NCBI RefSeq assembly: GCF_003952365.1
Contig: NZ_CP034443.1
Location: 3,775,001-3,839,000 of the forward strand
DNA length: 64,000 nucleotides
From: Mesorhizobium sp. M9A.F.Ca.ET.002.03.1.2
Lineage (GTDB): Bacteria; Pseudomonadota; Alphaproteobacteria; Rhizobiales; Rhizobiaceae
Reading direction: 5' to 3'
Shown here one piece after another: positions 42,629-52,546 of the stretch; within the stretch, counting starts at the first letter, position 1, and each line of letters opens with the position of its first letter. The notes under the pieces were generated by a model, which ran no database searches, was not told the DNA's origin, and worked only from the letters and a program-made list of their open reading frames with translations. The position numbers and the translations under genes were made by a program.

Positions 42629-44154
42629 TCGCCTCGCGGATACCGCTTGCTCTCTTCGAGATTGTCAAGGTTCATGTGGTTGCGCATGTAGCGTTCCGAA
42701 GCCTTCTGCAGCGGCTGGAATTCCCAGGGGTAGTGGGTGCCGTTACGCAGCGCCGGATAGACCACCCAGCGGCGCGCCTGGCTGACGCGCACGGCGGCGT
42801 CGAAGGCGGCCATGTCCCAGCGCGCCCGGACCTTGTCGCTGAACGCTGCCAGCAGCGAGGCATGCGCCGGATCGGCGGCGAGATTGGTCAGCTCCCGCGG
42901 ATCCGATTCAAGATCAAACAGTTGCGGCGGATCGATCTCGCAATGGATGAATTTGTAGCGGCCCTCGCGGATCGCCACCATCGGCGCGTTGGAGCCTTCC
43001 GCCGCATATTCCATCAGCACCGGTGCGGTGCGGGTCTTCCCGTCGAGCAGCGGCAGCAGAGACTGGCCGTCGGTCCACGGCGCAATCGCGCTCATATCGA
43101 TGCCGGCGAGGTCGCAAAGCGTCGGCGTCACGTCGAGATTGGAGACCGGCGCGTCGATCAGGGCGGCTGGGACGTCCTTTCCGGCGATCATCAGCGGCAC
43201 CCGCGCCGAGCCTTCGAAAAAGCACATCTTGAACCACAGACCGCGCTCGCCGAGCATGTCGCCGTGATCCGAGCAGAACAGGATGATCGTGTCGTCGAGC
43301 ATTCGCGTGCGCTCGAGCACCGACAGCAATTCGCCGACCTTGTCGTCGAGATAGGAGATGTTGGCGAAATAGCCGCGCCTTGCGCGGCGAGTCTGCTCCG
43401 GGGTGATATCGAAACTGTCGTAGTCGCTGGCCCGGTAGAGCCGCTGCGAATGCGGGTCCTGTTCGTCATAAGGGATGAAGCCCACTTCAGGCTCGAGCGC
43501 CGGGCAGTTCTCGTAAAGATCCCAATAGCGCCGCCGGGCGACATAGGGATCGTGCGGATGGGTGAAGGAAACGGTCAGGCACCAGGGCCGGCGCGCCGCA
43601 TCGTCGGAAACGCGGGCGAAATCATAGAGCTTCTGCGCCGCGTGGAAGGCGACCTCGTCGTCATACTCCATCTGGTTGGTGATCTCGGCGACGCCGGCGC
43701 CAGCCACGGAACCGAGATTGTGATACCACCAGTCGATCCGCTCGCCGGGCTTGCGATAATCCGGCGTCCAGCCGAAATCGGCGGGATAGATGTCGGTGGT
43801 CAGCCGTTCCTCGAAGCCGTGCAACTGGTCCGGCCCGACGAAATGCATCTTGCCGGAGAGACAGGTGTGGTAGCCGGCGGCGCGCAGATGATGCGCGTAG
43901 GTCGGGATCGACGAGGCGAATTCGGCGGCATTGTCATAGACCTCGGTGCGCGACGGCAACTGGCCGCTCATGAACGAGGCGCGGCCCGGCGCGCAGAGCG
44001 GCGAGGCGGTGTAGTTGTTGCAAAAGCGCGCCGAGCGGGCGGCGAGCGCCTTCAGATGCGGCGCATGCAGGAAGTCAGCCGGTCCATCCGGAAACAACGT
44101 TCCGTTGAGCTGATCGACCATGATGATCAGGATATTGGGTCGCTTGGTCGTCAC
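42625..44154 (-). CDS. betC: Choline sulfatase
   Basis: The 509-residue protein begins [19 protein letters not shown], with the sulfatase Cys-x-Pro-x-Arg motif as C54-A-P-G-R, where the Cys becomes formylglycine. The end carries the choline-sulfatase C-terminal domain ([18 protein letters not shown]). It splits choline-O-sulfate to choline and sulfate for osmoprotection or carbon and sulfur supply. It follows betI with a four-base overlap. Confidence 0.95.
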   Translation of the reverse strand: MTTKRPNILIIMVDQLNGTLFPDGPADFLHAPHLKALAARSARFCNNYTASPLCAPGRASFMSGQLPSRTEVYDNAAEFASSIPTYAHHLRAAGYHTCLSGKMHFVGPDQLHGFEERLTTDIYPADFGWTPDYRKPGERIDWWYHNLGSVAGAGVAEITNQMEYDDEVAFHAAQKLYDFARVSDDAARRPWCLTVSFTHPHDPYVARRRYWDLYENCPALEPEVGFIPYDEQDPHSQRLYRASDYDSFDITPEQTRRARRGYFANISYLDDKVGELLSVLERTRMLDDTIILFCSDHGDMLGERGLWFKMCFFEGSARVPLMIAGKDVPAALIDAPVSNLDVTPTLCDLAGIDMSAIAPWTDGQSLLPLLDGKTRTAPVLMEYAAEGSNAPMVAIREGRYKFIHCEIDPPQLFDLESDPRELTNLAADPAHASLLAAFSDKVRARWDMAAFDAAVRVSQARRWVVYPALRNGTHYPWEFQPLQKASERYMRNHMNLDNLEESKRYPRGE

Positions 44155-44741
44155 TGTGCGTTCCGCCGGCTCAGTTTGGTTTCGAGATAATCCTCGATCA
44201 GTGCGATCGCGGTCGCGGCATTGGGCACGCCGTCCTTCAGCGCGCGCCTAATATAGAGCCCGTCGATCAGCGCAGCCGTCGCCTCGGCGACGCGGTCGGC
44301 TTCGCTTCTCGGCAGGATACCGGTCAGTCCGCTCAACAGATTGGAATGCAGGCGCCTCGCATAGACCTTGAGCAGCCGGCGCAGCGCCGGCGATTTCTGC
44401 GCCTCGACATAGAAGGCGAGCCAGGCGGCGATGGTTTCGGCCTGGAACTGGACGTCGGAGAAATTGACGGCGACCACGGCCGAAACGCGCTGGCGTGCCG
44501 TGCTGGTCGATCGAAGCGCCCGCCGCATGTCGGCGGTCAGCTCGGCCAGGATGTGCCGCATCGTCGCCAGCAAAAGCTCGTCCTTGGCGCCGAAATAGTG
44601 ATGGGCAAGCGCCGAGGACACGCCGGCGCGCCCGGCGATTTCCGACATCGTCACGTCAAGCGAACCGCGCTCGCCGATCGCCGAGATCGTCGCGTCGATG
44701 AGCGCCCTGCGGCGCAATGGCTCCATTCCGACTTTCGGCAT
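44151..44741 (-). CDS. betI: TetR-family repressor BetI
   Basis: The 196-residue protein starts [20 protein letters not shown] and has the TetR helix-turn-helix ([20 protein letters not shown]) and the BetI C-terminal domain. Choline is the known effector of BetI. The ATG at 44741 follows GGAGC. A site matching the E. coli BetI operator pattern lies 36 bases upstream at 44777-44793. It heads the betI-betC-dehydratase-betA-betB operon. Confidence 0.93.
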   Translation of the reverse strand: MPKVGMEPLRRRALIDATISAIGERGSLDVTMSEIAGRAGVSSALAHHYFGAKDELLLATMRHILAELTADMRRALRSTSTARQRVSAVVAVNFSDVQFQAETIAAWLAFYVEAQKSPALRRLLKVYARRLHSNLLSGLTGILPRSEADRVAEATAALIDGLYIRRALKDGVPNAATAIALIEDYLETKLSRRNAQ

Positions 44742-44776
44742 TCTTGCTCCGGCCTTTTGCAACGAGCTTATTTTTT

Positions 44777-44793
44777 ATTGACGGATCAATCAA
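44777..44793. promoter_or_regulatory. BetI-like operator
   Basis: Read on the minus strand the site is TTGATTGATCCGTCAAT, with arms TTGATTG and TCAAT at the same five-base spacing as the E. coli BetI site. It lies directly before betI, so the operon is probably autoregulated and induced by choline. Confidence 0.65.
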
Positions 44794-45297
44794 CAAAAAT
44801 CCGGCTCGATTTTGGTGCCGAGACCATTCGGTCAACATCAAGCGTTCCAACATCAAGTGACCCTCAGCGAGCTGGGCGCAGCGGACATTAGAGTCTTTTA
44901 AAGGGAGGCAACGCGTGGGAGATTGCCGTTCGGCATGGCTCTGCTGAACGGCCTTTTGGCGGACAAAGCTGCCGTTCGCTACGTGGACGAGCAGGCAGCT
45001 ATCGCTTTATCATCCAGACGATTGCCGTCTTGTACCCGGCGTTCTCAAGGACCGGAGGCACTTTCATCGCGATGTCGACCCCGCCGTAAATCTTTGCAGC
45101 CAGATCCCTCCGAGATCCACGTCGCCACGATTCTGCGCAACACCCAAGCAATTCAGTCCTTCAAGCCACACGGCCATAAACCTTCGGACCCGAGCAATGA
45201 GAAACGGGGAAATCGTCATAGCCTGGGCCTTTCGCCGCCATGCTACCATGTTACGGGGCAGGGAAGCTGATAGGTACCGGGCCGGCCGTCTGGTCGC
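44794..45297. other. Gene-poor stretch with possible gene remnants
   Basis: About 500 bases between betI and the metallo-beta-lactamase-fold gene hold no convincing gene. On the minus strand near 45014-45115 a frame reads KIYGGVDIAMKVPPVLENAG and ends WMIKR-stop, which looks like fused ends of a VOC (glyoxalase-fold) gene, but it is too short to be sure. Confidence 0.4.
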
Positions 45298-46233
45298 TCA
45301 TCCCGCTGCCGGCTCATAGCCGTACGCTTCACCCCGGCGCACCACGCGACCGATTCCCGGCCAGCCAAGGTGCGCGCCGGCGATCCACGTTCCCGCCTCG
45401 GCCGCGTCACGAAAAACCTTTAAGCGGGTTGCGCGTGCCGTCGCCTGATCGTCGTCATAGCCCCAACTGAACGTGGGATTGCCGAACTGCAAAGCCGGCA
45501 CATGAACGACGTCCCCGAAGAACAGGAAACTGTCCTCGCCGGTGTCAAACGTGTAGCCGGTATGACCGGGAGCATGACCCGGCAAGGCGACGGCCTTCAA
45601 TCGCTCGGCCACCTGGTCACCATTCCGGACAGGCCTAAGCAGCGGCCGGAACTGCGCGAGGTGCGCCTTGGCGAAGAAGCTCTCCACAGCTGCCTCGGGA
45701 ATCACGATCGTCCTCAAGTTCGGAAACAGCACGCGGCCATCGGGGGTCAAAAGCCCGTACACATGATCCTGATGGGTGTGGGTGAGCGCCAGGGTCTTGA
45801 TCGAAGCCGGGTCGATACTGGCCTCCGCCATGGTTTGCTCAAGACGCCCCACTGTGGAGGCCCAGCCTCCTCCTCCGCTGTCGATCAGAACGCCGTCAAC
45901 GCCAGGACCTGCAAGGGCGAAGCAATTGACTGACAGGCGAAGCGGCCCTGCCTCCGCAGCTTGTGGAACGGGGTTATTCTGCGAGTCCCGCAAAAGGTCC
46001 GCCGGCATCTCGATGTAGCCGTCCGAGAGCGACCAGATGCGCCATGCTCCAGACGTACCGCTGAGAACGTTGTCGCTGTGGGATGTCACGATCACTGGGC
46101 TACCTCCCGGAAGTGTATTTTCTGCCTTCGCTGCCTTCGCAGTTGCGGGTGAACCTGCAACTGTGCCGCTAACCATAGACAAGGCCACTGCGCCAAAGAG
46201 GTCGCGTCGGGACATACCGCTCTTCACACGCAT
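45298..46233 (-). CDS. Tat-exported metallo-beta-lactamase-fold hydrolase
   Basis: The 311-residue protein has a Tat signal (MSRRDLFGAVALSMVSGTVA) and the zinc motif THTHQDHVYG with later GHAPGHTGY, FFGDVVH and the C-terminal His, the MBL fold of lactonase and quorum-quenching or alkylsulfatase relatives. The substrate is not known. The ATG at 46233 gives the twin-arginine leader seven residues in. It is divergent from an AraC-family regulator, which is likely to control it. Confidence 0.85.
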   Translation of the reverse strand: MRVKSGMSRRDLFGAVALSMVSGTVAGSPATAKAAKAENTLPGGSPVIVTSHSDNVLSGTSGAWRIWSLSDGYIEMPADLLRDSQNNPVPQAAEAGPLRLSVNCFALAGPGVDGVLIDSGGGGWASTVGRLEQTMAEASIDPASIKTLALTHTHQDHVYGLLTPDGRVLFPNLRTIVIPEAAVESFFAKAHLAQFRPLLRPVRNGDQVAERLKAVALPGHAPGHTGYTFDTGEDSFLFFGDVVHVPALQFGNPTFSWGYDDDQATARATRLKVFRDAAEAGTWIAGAHLGWPGIGRVVRRGEAYGYEPAAG

Positions 46234-46396
46234 GGCATTTCCCTGAAACTGGTCCGCGCTAGGCACGACCATAAGACCGACACACGTGCACCGCCGCTTG
46301 ACATCTCTCAAGGGCTGCCGAGAAAATCCAAAGAGGCTTGGCACCGTGAAGCTCTGGGGTCGGCCGGTGACAAGGAGATTTCCGCTGTCGAACCAA

Positions 46397-47446
46397 ATGA
46401 CGGTTTCGCCGGTAGCAGACCCGCTGATCCTGGCCGCTGCGGCGCGCGGTGTTCAACGTGCGATCACCGCAGCCGGCGTCAATTCGCATCGTGTCCTCGA
46501 ACTTGCAGGCGTCGATCCGGCCAGGATCGCCGATCCCTTGCTGCGTCTCGAGCTCGGGGATTTTTGCCGGTTGTTCGACGTCGCAGCCCGCGAGACCGGT
46601 GACGATTTTTTCGGCGCACGTTTTGGACAGGCGTTGATGACGCCGCAGCACTTCAACGCGGTTAGCAAGCTGGTGGTCAGTGCCTCGACGGTTTGCGATG
46701 CTCTTGCGGCGCTTGCGGAGAATTACCGCTGGATCCAGGAAAACTCGAGGCTGCAATTCACTGTCCATCGGGGTTTCGCTTCGCTGGAATATCAGATCTG
46801 TGACGCCCGCATCTTGCACAAGCATCAGGACGCCGAGTTGACCATCGCTGCCCTCTGCGGCCTCATTCGGCACTTTCTCGGTTCCGCATGGCAGCCATCT
46901 GAAACGCATTTCGAACATGGGCGGGGCGGCTTGCGAAGGGACTACCAAAGAGTTTTTGGAGAGACCGTCTTCGATCAGAATACAAATGCAATTCTGATCG
47001 ATTCGGCGTTGCTCGACCGGCCAATGCCCCAACAAAATGCGCGCGCCTTCGCCGAGTTTCGCGCCTTAATCCGCCACCAGCTCGCTTCTATGGACCGTGA
47101 AGTCGACCTGCGCAGCAACCGGGACAGCCGGCTGAGTCTGCTCGCACATATGATCGAAAGCCAGTACAAGGTTGGCGATGCATCCATCGGTGCTGTGGCC
47201 AAGCGCGTTGGCCTCACGGTGCATGGTCTTCGCAGGCAACTGAAGGACTGCGGCGTGGCCTATGACGAGCTCGTCCTGACCGTGCGGCAGACCGCGGCGA
47301 GACGCTACGTGGAGAACTCCGATTACGATTTGACGACCATCGCGCTCATGCTCGGCTATTCGGAGCTCAGCGCCTTCAGTCGGGCGTTCAAACGCTGGCA
47401 CGGCCAAAGCCCGAGCGCGCTGCGAAGTCATGCTGCCGGTCGTTAA
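46397..47446 (+). CDS. AraC-family transcription regulator
   Basis: The 349-residue protein has an N-terminal Arabinose_bd-like domain (GVNSHRVLELAGVDPARIAD) and a C-terminal AraC helix-turn-helix pair (IGAVAKRVGLTVHGLRRQL and LTTIALMLGYSELSAFSRAF). The ligand is unknown. The start is uncertain: ATG at 46397 has its AAGGAGA 18 bases away, whereas a CTG would be at better spacing, and the frame runs further upstream. It is divergent from the exported hydrolase. Confidence 0.85.
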   Translation: MTVSPVADPLILAAAARGVQRAITAAGVNSHRVLELAGVDPARIADPLLRLELGDFCRLFDVAARETGDDFFGARFGQALMTPQHFNAVSKLVVSASTVCDALAALAENYRWIQENSRLQFTVHRGFASLEYQICDARILHKHQDAELTIAALCGLIRHFLGSAWQPSETHFEHGRGGLRRDYQRVFGETVFDQNTNAILIDSALLDRPMPQQNARAFAEFRALIRHQLASMDREVDLRSNRDSRLSLLAHMIESQYKVGDASIGAVAKRVGLTVHGLRRQLKDCGVAYDELVLTVRQTAARRYVENSDYDLTTIALMLGYSELSAFSRAFKRWHGQSPSALRSHAAGR

Positions 47447-47571
47447 CGCATGCAACCGGGCATGGATTGTGTGCGCCAGGCACTTCACGAAGCCTGGAAA
47501 ACGGTTCATACATGAACAATATAACAGGGATCGTACCGCGACGGACGTGCTAGTCTTCGCGGAGAACGGAG

Positions 47572-48744
47572 ATGACCATGACAGCATGCATCGTCGGCTG
47601 GGCGCATTCGCGCTTCGGCAAGCTCGAAGGCGAGACACTGGAGTGCCTGATCACCAAGGTTGCGACCGACGCGCTCGACCACGCCGGCATCGGTCCGGAC
47701 GAGGTCGACGAGATCGTGCTCGGCCACTTCAATGCCGGCTTTTCCGCGCAGGATTTCACCGCAAGCCTGGTCCTGCAGGCCGACGACCGGCTGCGTTTCA
47801 AGCCGGCGACGCGCGTCGAAAACGCCTGCGCCACCGGCTCGGCCGCAGTCAGGCAAGGCATCCGCGCCATCGACGCCAATGCGGCGCGCATCGTGCTGGT
47901 GGTCGGTGCCGAGCAGATGACGACGACGCCTGGTCCCGAAATCGGCAAGAACCTTCTCAAGGCCTCGTATCTGCCGGAAGAAGGCGACACGCCGGCCGGC
48001 TTCGCCGGCGTCTTCGGCAAGATCGCGCAGGCCTATTTCCAGCGCTACGGCGACCAGTCCGACGCGCTGGCGATGATCGCCGCCAAGAACCACAAGAACG
48101 GCGTCGACAATCCCTACGCTCAGATGCGCAAGGATTTCGGCTACGAGTTCTGCCGGCACGAAAGCGAGAAGAACCCCTTCGTCGCCGGCCCTTTGAAGCG
48201 CACCGACTGTTCGCTGGTGTCGGACGGCGCCGCCGCCCTTGTCCTTGCCGACACGGCGACGGCGCTGAAGATGCGCCGCGCGGTCGCCTTCCGCGCCAAC
48301 GAGCATGTGCAGGATTTCCTGCCGATGTCGAAGCGCGACATCTTGGCGTTCGAAGGCTGCGAGCATGCCTGGAACCAGGCTCTGAAGAAGGCCGGTGTGA
48401 CGCTCGACGATCTGTCCTTCGTCGAGACGCATGACTGCTTCACTATCGCCGAGCTGATCGAATATGAGGCGATGGGCCTGGCGAAACCGGGCGAGGGCGC
48501 AAAACTGGCGCTGGACGGCGAGACGGCGAAGGACGGCCGGCTGCCGGTCAATCCGTCCGGCGGGCTGAAGGCCAAGGGCCACCCGATCGGCGCTACCGGC
48601 GTGTCAATGCACGTGCTGAGCGCCATGCAGCTTGTCGGCGAGGCCGGCGGCATCCAGGTGCCGGGAGCAAAGCTTGGCGGCATCTTCAACATGGGGGGTG
48701 CCGCGGTCGCCAACTACGTTTCCATTCTCGATCGGATCAGATAG
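47572..48744 (+). CDS. Thiolase / acetyl-CoA acetyltransferase-like
   Basis: The 390-residue protein carries the thiolase acyl-binding Cys in VENACATGSAAV, the C-terminal active segments NPSGGLKAKGHPIGATG and a later GGIFNMGGAAVANY. It lies in the SCP2-like thiolase branch (acetyl-CoA C-acetyltransferase / lipid-transfer type). The natural acyl chain is unknown. The ATG is in the pair ATGACCATG after GGAG. The asparaginase gene follows after a hairpin repeat. Confidence 0.9.
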   Translation: MTMTACIVGWAHSRFGKLEGETLECLITKVATDALDHAGIGPDEVDEIVLGHFNAGFSAQDFTASLVLQADDRLRFKPATRVENACATGSAAVRQGIRAIDANAARIVLVVGAEQMTTTPGPEIGKNLLKASYLPEEGDTPAGFAGVFGKIAQAYFQRYGDQSDALAMIAAKNHKNGVDNPYAQMRKDFGYEFCRHESEKNPFVAGPLKRTDCSLVSDGAAALVLADTATALKMRRAVAFRANEHVQDFLPMSKRDILAFEGCEHAWNQALKKAGVTLDDLSFVETHDCFTIAELIEYEAMGLAKPGEGAKLALDGETAKDGRLPVNPSGGLKAKGHPIGATGVSMHVLSAMQLVGEAGGIQVPGAKLGGIFNMGGAAVANYVSILDRIR

Positions 48745-48761
48745 AAACCGGCCCGCATTAC

Positions 48762-48858
48762 AGCGCCGCGCACCTTTCCGGCGCGCAAAGGACGCTGGAA
48801 CATTTTGATTTTGCGCATGACCTCGAAAGTCCGATTTCCGATTTTCGAGGTCATGCGC
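48762..48858. repeat. Intergenic hairpin repeat, copy A
   Basis: The ~97-base element has GCGCCGCGC and CGCGCAAAGGACGCT at its left and an exact 16-base stem (48813-48828 pairing with 48843-48858, GCGCATGACCTCGAAA). It has the layout of a repeated Mesorhizobium-type intergenic element, also seen at 56526 and 60713. Confidence 0.85.
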
Positions 48859-48871
48859 GAGTGGGGAATTC

Positions 48872-49876
48872 ATGGCAAATCCGGTTCTGGTCGAAGTCTT
48901 GCGCGGCGCGGTGGTCGAGAGCGCCCATCGTGGCGCCGTTGCGGTTTTCGACGCCGACGGCAAGCCGTTGCTGGAGATCGGCGATACGGCACGCCCCGTG
49001 TTCCCGCGCTCGGCGGTCAAAGCGATCCAGGCGCTGCCGCTGGTCGAGAGCGGCGCCGCCGATGCCTATGGCTTCGGCGATCGGGAATTGGCGCTTGCCT
49101 GCGCCTCGCATTCCGGCGAACCCGCGCATGTCGAACTGGCGCGCGCGATGCTGGCGAAAGCCGGCCTCGACCGGACCGCGTTGGAGTGCGGCGCGCATTG
49201 GCCGTCGAGCCACGACGCGACGGTTGCGCTCGCCCGCGCCGGAGGCTTGCCGAACGCGCTGCACAACAATTGTTCGGGCAAGCATGCGGGCTTCCTCTGC
49301 ACCTGCGTCCACGCCGGCATCGCCCATCGCGGCTATGTCAAATCAGGCCATGCCTCGCAAGAGATGGTGCGCGACGCGATGCAAGCGGTGACGGGTGCCG
49401 TCCATGACGCCGGTCATTGCGGCACCGACGGCTGCTCGATCCCAACCTATGCCGTGCCGCTGCGCAGCTTCGCGCTCGGCTTTGCCCGCATGGCGACCGG
49501 CGTCGGTTTTGAGCCCGTGCGCGCCAAGGCCGCGAAGCGGCTGCTTTCCGCCTGCATGGCCGAGCCCTTTTTTGTCGCCGGCACTGGCCGAACCGATGTC
49601 GCGCTGATGGAGGCCGCGCCCGGCCGGATTTTTGTCAAGGGGGGAGCTGAAGGCGTCTATTGCGCCGCACTTCCGGAGCTTGGCCTCGGCATTGCGCTGA
49701 AATGCGATGACGGCGCCGGCCGCGCGGCCGAATCCATGGTTGCCGCGGTCATTGCCAAGCTGCTGCATGCGGACGAGGTCCTGGCCGCGAAGCTGCTCGA
49801 ACTGGCAAACGCGCCCATCGAAAGCCGGATCGGCACCAAGGTCGGCGCTGTCAGGCCCACTGCCGCACTGGGTTGA
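48872..49876 (+). CDS. ansA: Rhizobial-type L-asparaginase (AnsA/ReAV class)
   Basis: The 334-residue protein has the residues of the R. etli ReAV class: Ser47 and Lys50 in FPRSAVKAIQAL, the metal Cys134 in NNCSGKH, and Cys in HCGTDGC. This class differs from bacterial type I/II asparaginases. It deaminates asparagine. It follows repeat copy A and ends 11 bases before the convergent exported beta-helix gene. Confidence 0.88.
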   Translation: MANPVLVEVLRGAVVESAHRGAVAVFDADGKPLLEIGDTARPVFPRSAVKAIQALPLVESGAADAYGFGDRELALACASHSGEPAHVELARAMLAKAGLDRTALECGAHWPSSHDATVALARAGGLPNALHNNCSGKHAGFLCTCVHAGIAHRGYVKSGHASQEMVRDAMQAVTGAVHDAGHCGTDGCSIPTYAVPLRSFALGFARMATGVGFEPVRAKAAKRLLSACMAEPFFVAGTGRTDVALMEAAPGRIFVKGGAEGVYCAALPELGLGIALKCDDGAGRAAESMVAAVIAKLLHADEVLAAKLLELANAPIESRIGTKVGAVRPTAALG

Positions 49877-49886
49877 GAACGAGCTT

Positions 49887-51263
49887 TCAGCTCACATGAT
49901 TGCGCTCGACGGTCAGATGCGCATAGCCGGCACTGCCTGACGAGGCGAGGTCGCCGGTCACCGGCTCGGCCCAGCGGTGGCCGACGATCGCGCCGTTTTG
50001 GGCGCCGTCGATGACATTGTCGGAGATGACCGCCGTCCCGGCGCCCTCGACCACGGTGACGGCGATGCCGGTTCCGGCCTTGTGGATGATGTTTGCGGTG
50101 GCGACCACGTTGCGCATGAACGGCCCCCAGCCGATGTGCATGCCGTAGAGCGGCGCATTCTCGATGACGTTACCGGAAACGGCGGTATCCGCCTCGACGC
50201 TGATGCCGACGCCGAAACCAGGCGCATCGGCAGGGTAGGGGCCTGACGTCGAGAGGTTGCGGACGATGTTTCCGGAACACACGCCCATGCGGCCGCCCTC
50301 GTTGAAATTGACGATCGAGATGCCATTGGCGGCGCCATCGACGATGTTGTTGCCGACGACCGCTCCTTCGAAGGAGAATTCGCAATAGAGCGCCGTTTCA
50401 CCCGACCGCGAGCAGGTGTTGCCGGTGACATGCAGATTGCTGGCGCTGTTGGCGCGGATCGCCGAAAACGCGCAGTCCGCGACGATATTGCCCGAGATGA
50501 TGACGTTGCCGGCGCGGAACGCATTGATGCCGCTGCCGTTCTGGCCGGTCCCGCCGTTGCGCGCCTGGATGCGTTCGACGCGGTTGCCGCTGACGATGGT
50601 GCCGTCCTCGGCCGCTTGCCAGCGATGCACGAGGATACCGCCATTGGCGCAGTCGGACACCGTGTTGCCCGATATCTCCAGGCCGGCGGCTTCGACCGAA
50701 TAGATGCCGGCGTCGGCCGCGCCGGATATTTCCGAGCGTTCGATGCGGCCTGAAGCGTGCTCGAGCGCCAACCCACTCTTGCCGCTGCCGGTGATCTGGC
50801 AATTGTCGATGACGAGATGGTTGACGCGGCGGAGGTCGAGCAGGCCTTGCGCGTAGTCGCCCATCCAGCGGTTGGTGCCGTCGAACACCAGTCCGGTGAA
50901 TTCGATATGCTCGGCCTGTTCTGCCATGAGCAGATGGCCGTTGCCGCCATAGACGATCCGCGATGCGCCCGGCACGCCGGAAAGTCTGATACGTTTGGGC
51001 AGCGACAGGTTGGATACGATATAGGTTCCCGGCGGCAGGAACACCGGCATGTCGCGGTCGTTTGCGTCGCGCAGCAGCCTGGCGAAGGCTTTGCTTTGGT
51101 CGTCAAGCGCACCGGGCTGCACGCCGAGGTCGGCAGCGTTGATCGAGCCGCGCATCGAGGCATTCTCGACGCCGGGCAGGCTGGCCGCCGCTGCCTTGCC
51201 GAGCGAGAGGCCCATGACGGCAAAGCCGGCGGTTTGCGTAAGCAAATTTCGTCTGTTCAACAT
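49887..51263 (-). CDS. Tat-exported right-handed beta-helix protein (TIGR03808-like)
   Basis: The 458-residue protein has a Tat leader (MLNRRNLLTQTAGFAVMGLS) and then a long run of parallel beta-helix repeats with ISGN, VSGN and SDN turns, pointing to a pectate-lyase-like fold. The protein resembles the TIGR03808 family of Tat-translocated repeat proteins found in rhizobia. No enzymatic function is known. Start ATG at 51263. Confidence 0.83.
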   Translation of the reverse strand: MLNRRNLLTQTAGFAVMGLSLGKAAAASLPGVENASMRGSINAADLGVQPGALDDQSKAFARLLRDANDRDMPVFLPPGTYIVSNLSLPKRIRLSGVPGASRIVYGGNGHLLMAEQAEHIEFTGLVFDGTNRWMGDYAQGLLDLRRVNHLVIDNCQITGSGKSGLALEHASGRIERSEISGAADAGIYSVEAAGLEISGNTVSDCANGGILVHRWQAAEDGTIVSGNRVERIQARNGGTGQNGSGINAFRAGNVIISGNIVADCAFSAIRANSASNLHVTGNTCSRSGETALYCEFSFEGAVVGNNIVDGAANGISIVNFNEGGRMGVCSGNIVRNLSTSGPYPADAPGFGVGISVEADTAVSGNVIENAPLYGMHIGWGPFMRNVVATANIIHKAGTGIAVTVVEGAGTAVISDNVIDGAQNGAIVGHRWAEPVTGDLASSGSAGYAHLTVERNHVS

Positions 51264-51384
51264 CGGTACAGATTCCCAGCGTTCGGCCGTCACGCCGCAG
51301 GAATCGTGCCAGACCATATCGGCCCCGGGTTCGGTTTGCCGGCAATGGCTTGTGAAGTCGCCGCGCGAGGCCTAAGTTCGACGA

Positions 51385-51858
51385 ATGAGCAGAGCCTTCA
51401 CGCGCGAAGAGGATAGCGAAAACGCCATCGCCGGCATCGGCGAGCGGCCGATCAGCCAGCACCGCAATCTGGTGACGGAACGCGGCCTGGCACTGATCGA
51501 CGCCGAACTGGCTGCTCTGCGCGATGACCTGGGCAGGGCGGAGAAGAGGGCCGACCGCGAGCGCATTGCGCTCATCTCGCGCGACCTGCGCTACTGGACC
51601 GCGCGGCGTGAAAGCGCCGAGCTTTCCGTGCCGGAATCGGGCAGCGACCTGGTTCGCTTCGGCATGGGTGTCACGCTGGAAGGCGACAACGGCAGGAAGG
51701 TCCATTGGAAGATCGTCGGCGAGGATGAGGCCGATCCGGCCAAGGGGACCATTTCCCACGTGTCGCCGATGGCCGTAGCCTTGTATGGTAAGAAGGTCGG
51801 CGAAATTGCCGTGGTGAACGGCAAGGAATGGGAAATCGTCAAGCTCTCGGATAGTTAG
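51385..51858 (+). CDS. GreA/GreB-family transcription-elongation-like protein
   Basis: The 157-residue protein has an N-terminal coiled-coil region (ALIDAELAALRDDLGRAEKR) and a C-terminal Gre domain (VRFGMGVTLEGDNGRKVHWK to KVGEIAVVNGKEWEIV). It is shorter and less basic than housekeeping GreA and lacks the DFVEN-type tip acids seen in GreA, so it may be a GreA/GreB-like protein of the nucleoside-diphosphate-kinase-regulator class. It is divergent from the beta-helix gene. Confidence 0.8.
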   Translation: MSRAFTREEDSENAIAGIGERPISQHRNLVTERGLALIDAELAALRDDLGRAEKRADRERIALISRDLRYWTARRESAELSVPESGSDLVRFGMGVTLEGDNGRKVHWKIVGEDEADPAKGTISHVSPMAVALYGKKVGEIAVVNGKEWEIVKLSDS

Positions 51859-51929
51859 GCTCTGTCCCGATATCGTTAGGCAACGTTCCGTTACCCTGGC
51901 CCGCCGGCATATCAAAAGCCTGGCGGTAA

Positions 51930-52307
51930 CTAACGCTCGACATGGTCGCGGAAGAACGCCGCCGCTCCCACCTCGTCGACGTCGCCGGCGGCGACCATCA
52001 GCACCAGTTGAATGATGTCCGCTTGCTCGGCTTCGACACTCAGCCCGTTGAAATAAAGAAAAAGATCGGTTGCGGCAAAAGCGGTGCGCTTGTTGCCGTC
52101 AATGAATGGATGGTTCTTGGCGATGCCGAAAAGATAGGCGGATGCGAGTTCGCAGAGGTCGGGTACGCCATAAATCTCGCGCTGCTGAGGCCGGTAGAGC
52201 GCCGACTCCAGCATCCCTTCGTCACGGATCCCCGGCGCACCGCCGTGAAGGCGCAACTGCTCGGCGTGAAGCGCCTCCACGAATTCTCGCGAATGATACT
52301 CGGTCAT
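51930..52307 (-). CDS. doc: Doc-type Fic toxin
   Basis: The 125-residue protein has the Doc/Fic motif HPFIDGNKRT and the N-terminal EYHSREFVEALHAEQL of death-on-curing toxins. Doc phosphorylates elongation factor Tu. It overlaps its upstream antitoxin gene by four bases (ATGA), as in type II toxin-antitoxin operons. Confidence 0.93.
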   Translation of the reverse strand: MTEYHSREFVEALHAEQLRLHGGAPGIRDEGMLESALYRPQQREIYGVPDLCELASAYLFGIAKNHPFIDGNKRTAFAATDLFLYFNGLSVEAEQADIIQLVLMVAAGDVDEVGAAAFFRDHVER

Positions 52308-52534
52308 TTCGCGAGCGCACGGTAGGCAACCTCATATTTCTTCATCCGCTCGCGCGCGATCTTCATCTTGCGCTCGAACTCTTCGGCGGTGTCCTCGGTG
52401 CGGCGCAGGCGAAGCTCCTCGCCCTCCTGCACGATGACAATGCTGTCGCCGGCTCGCAGGTTCAGACGATCGAGCAACTCCTTGGGCAGAATGACGCCTT
52501 CGGAATTTCCGATCTTGCGGATGGTCGTGTTCAT
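52304..52534 (-). CDS. AbrB/MazE-type antitoxin
   Basis: The 76-residue protein begins MNTTIRKIGNSEGVILPKEL, an AbrB/SpoVT swapped-hairpin DNA-binding domain, with a C-terminal helical toxin-binding tail. It is paired with a Doc toxin rather than with Phd, the usual partner. Two exact direct repeats in front (52547 and 52581) are its likely operator. Confidence 0.9.
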   Translation of the reverse strand: MNTTIRKIGNSEGVILPKELLDRLNLRAGDSIVIVQEGEELRLRRTEDTAEEFERKMKIARERMKKYEVAYRALAK

Positions 52535-52546
52535 GGATGCTGCACC

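Noticed and set aside
42619..44190. 523-codon + strand frame antisense to betC
   Set aside because: Shadow of the choline sulfatase gene, composition rich in Arg, His and Val.
44923..45270. Possible 115-residue + strand gene
   Set aside because: Low-quality composition, no ribosome site and no recognisable motif.
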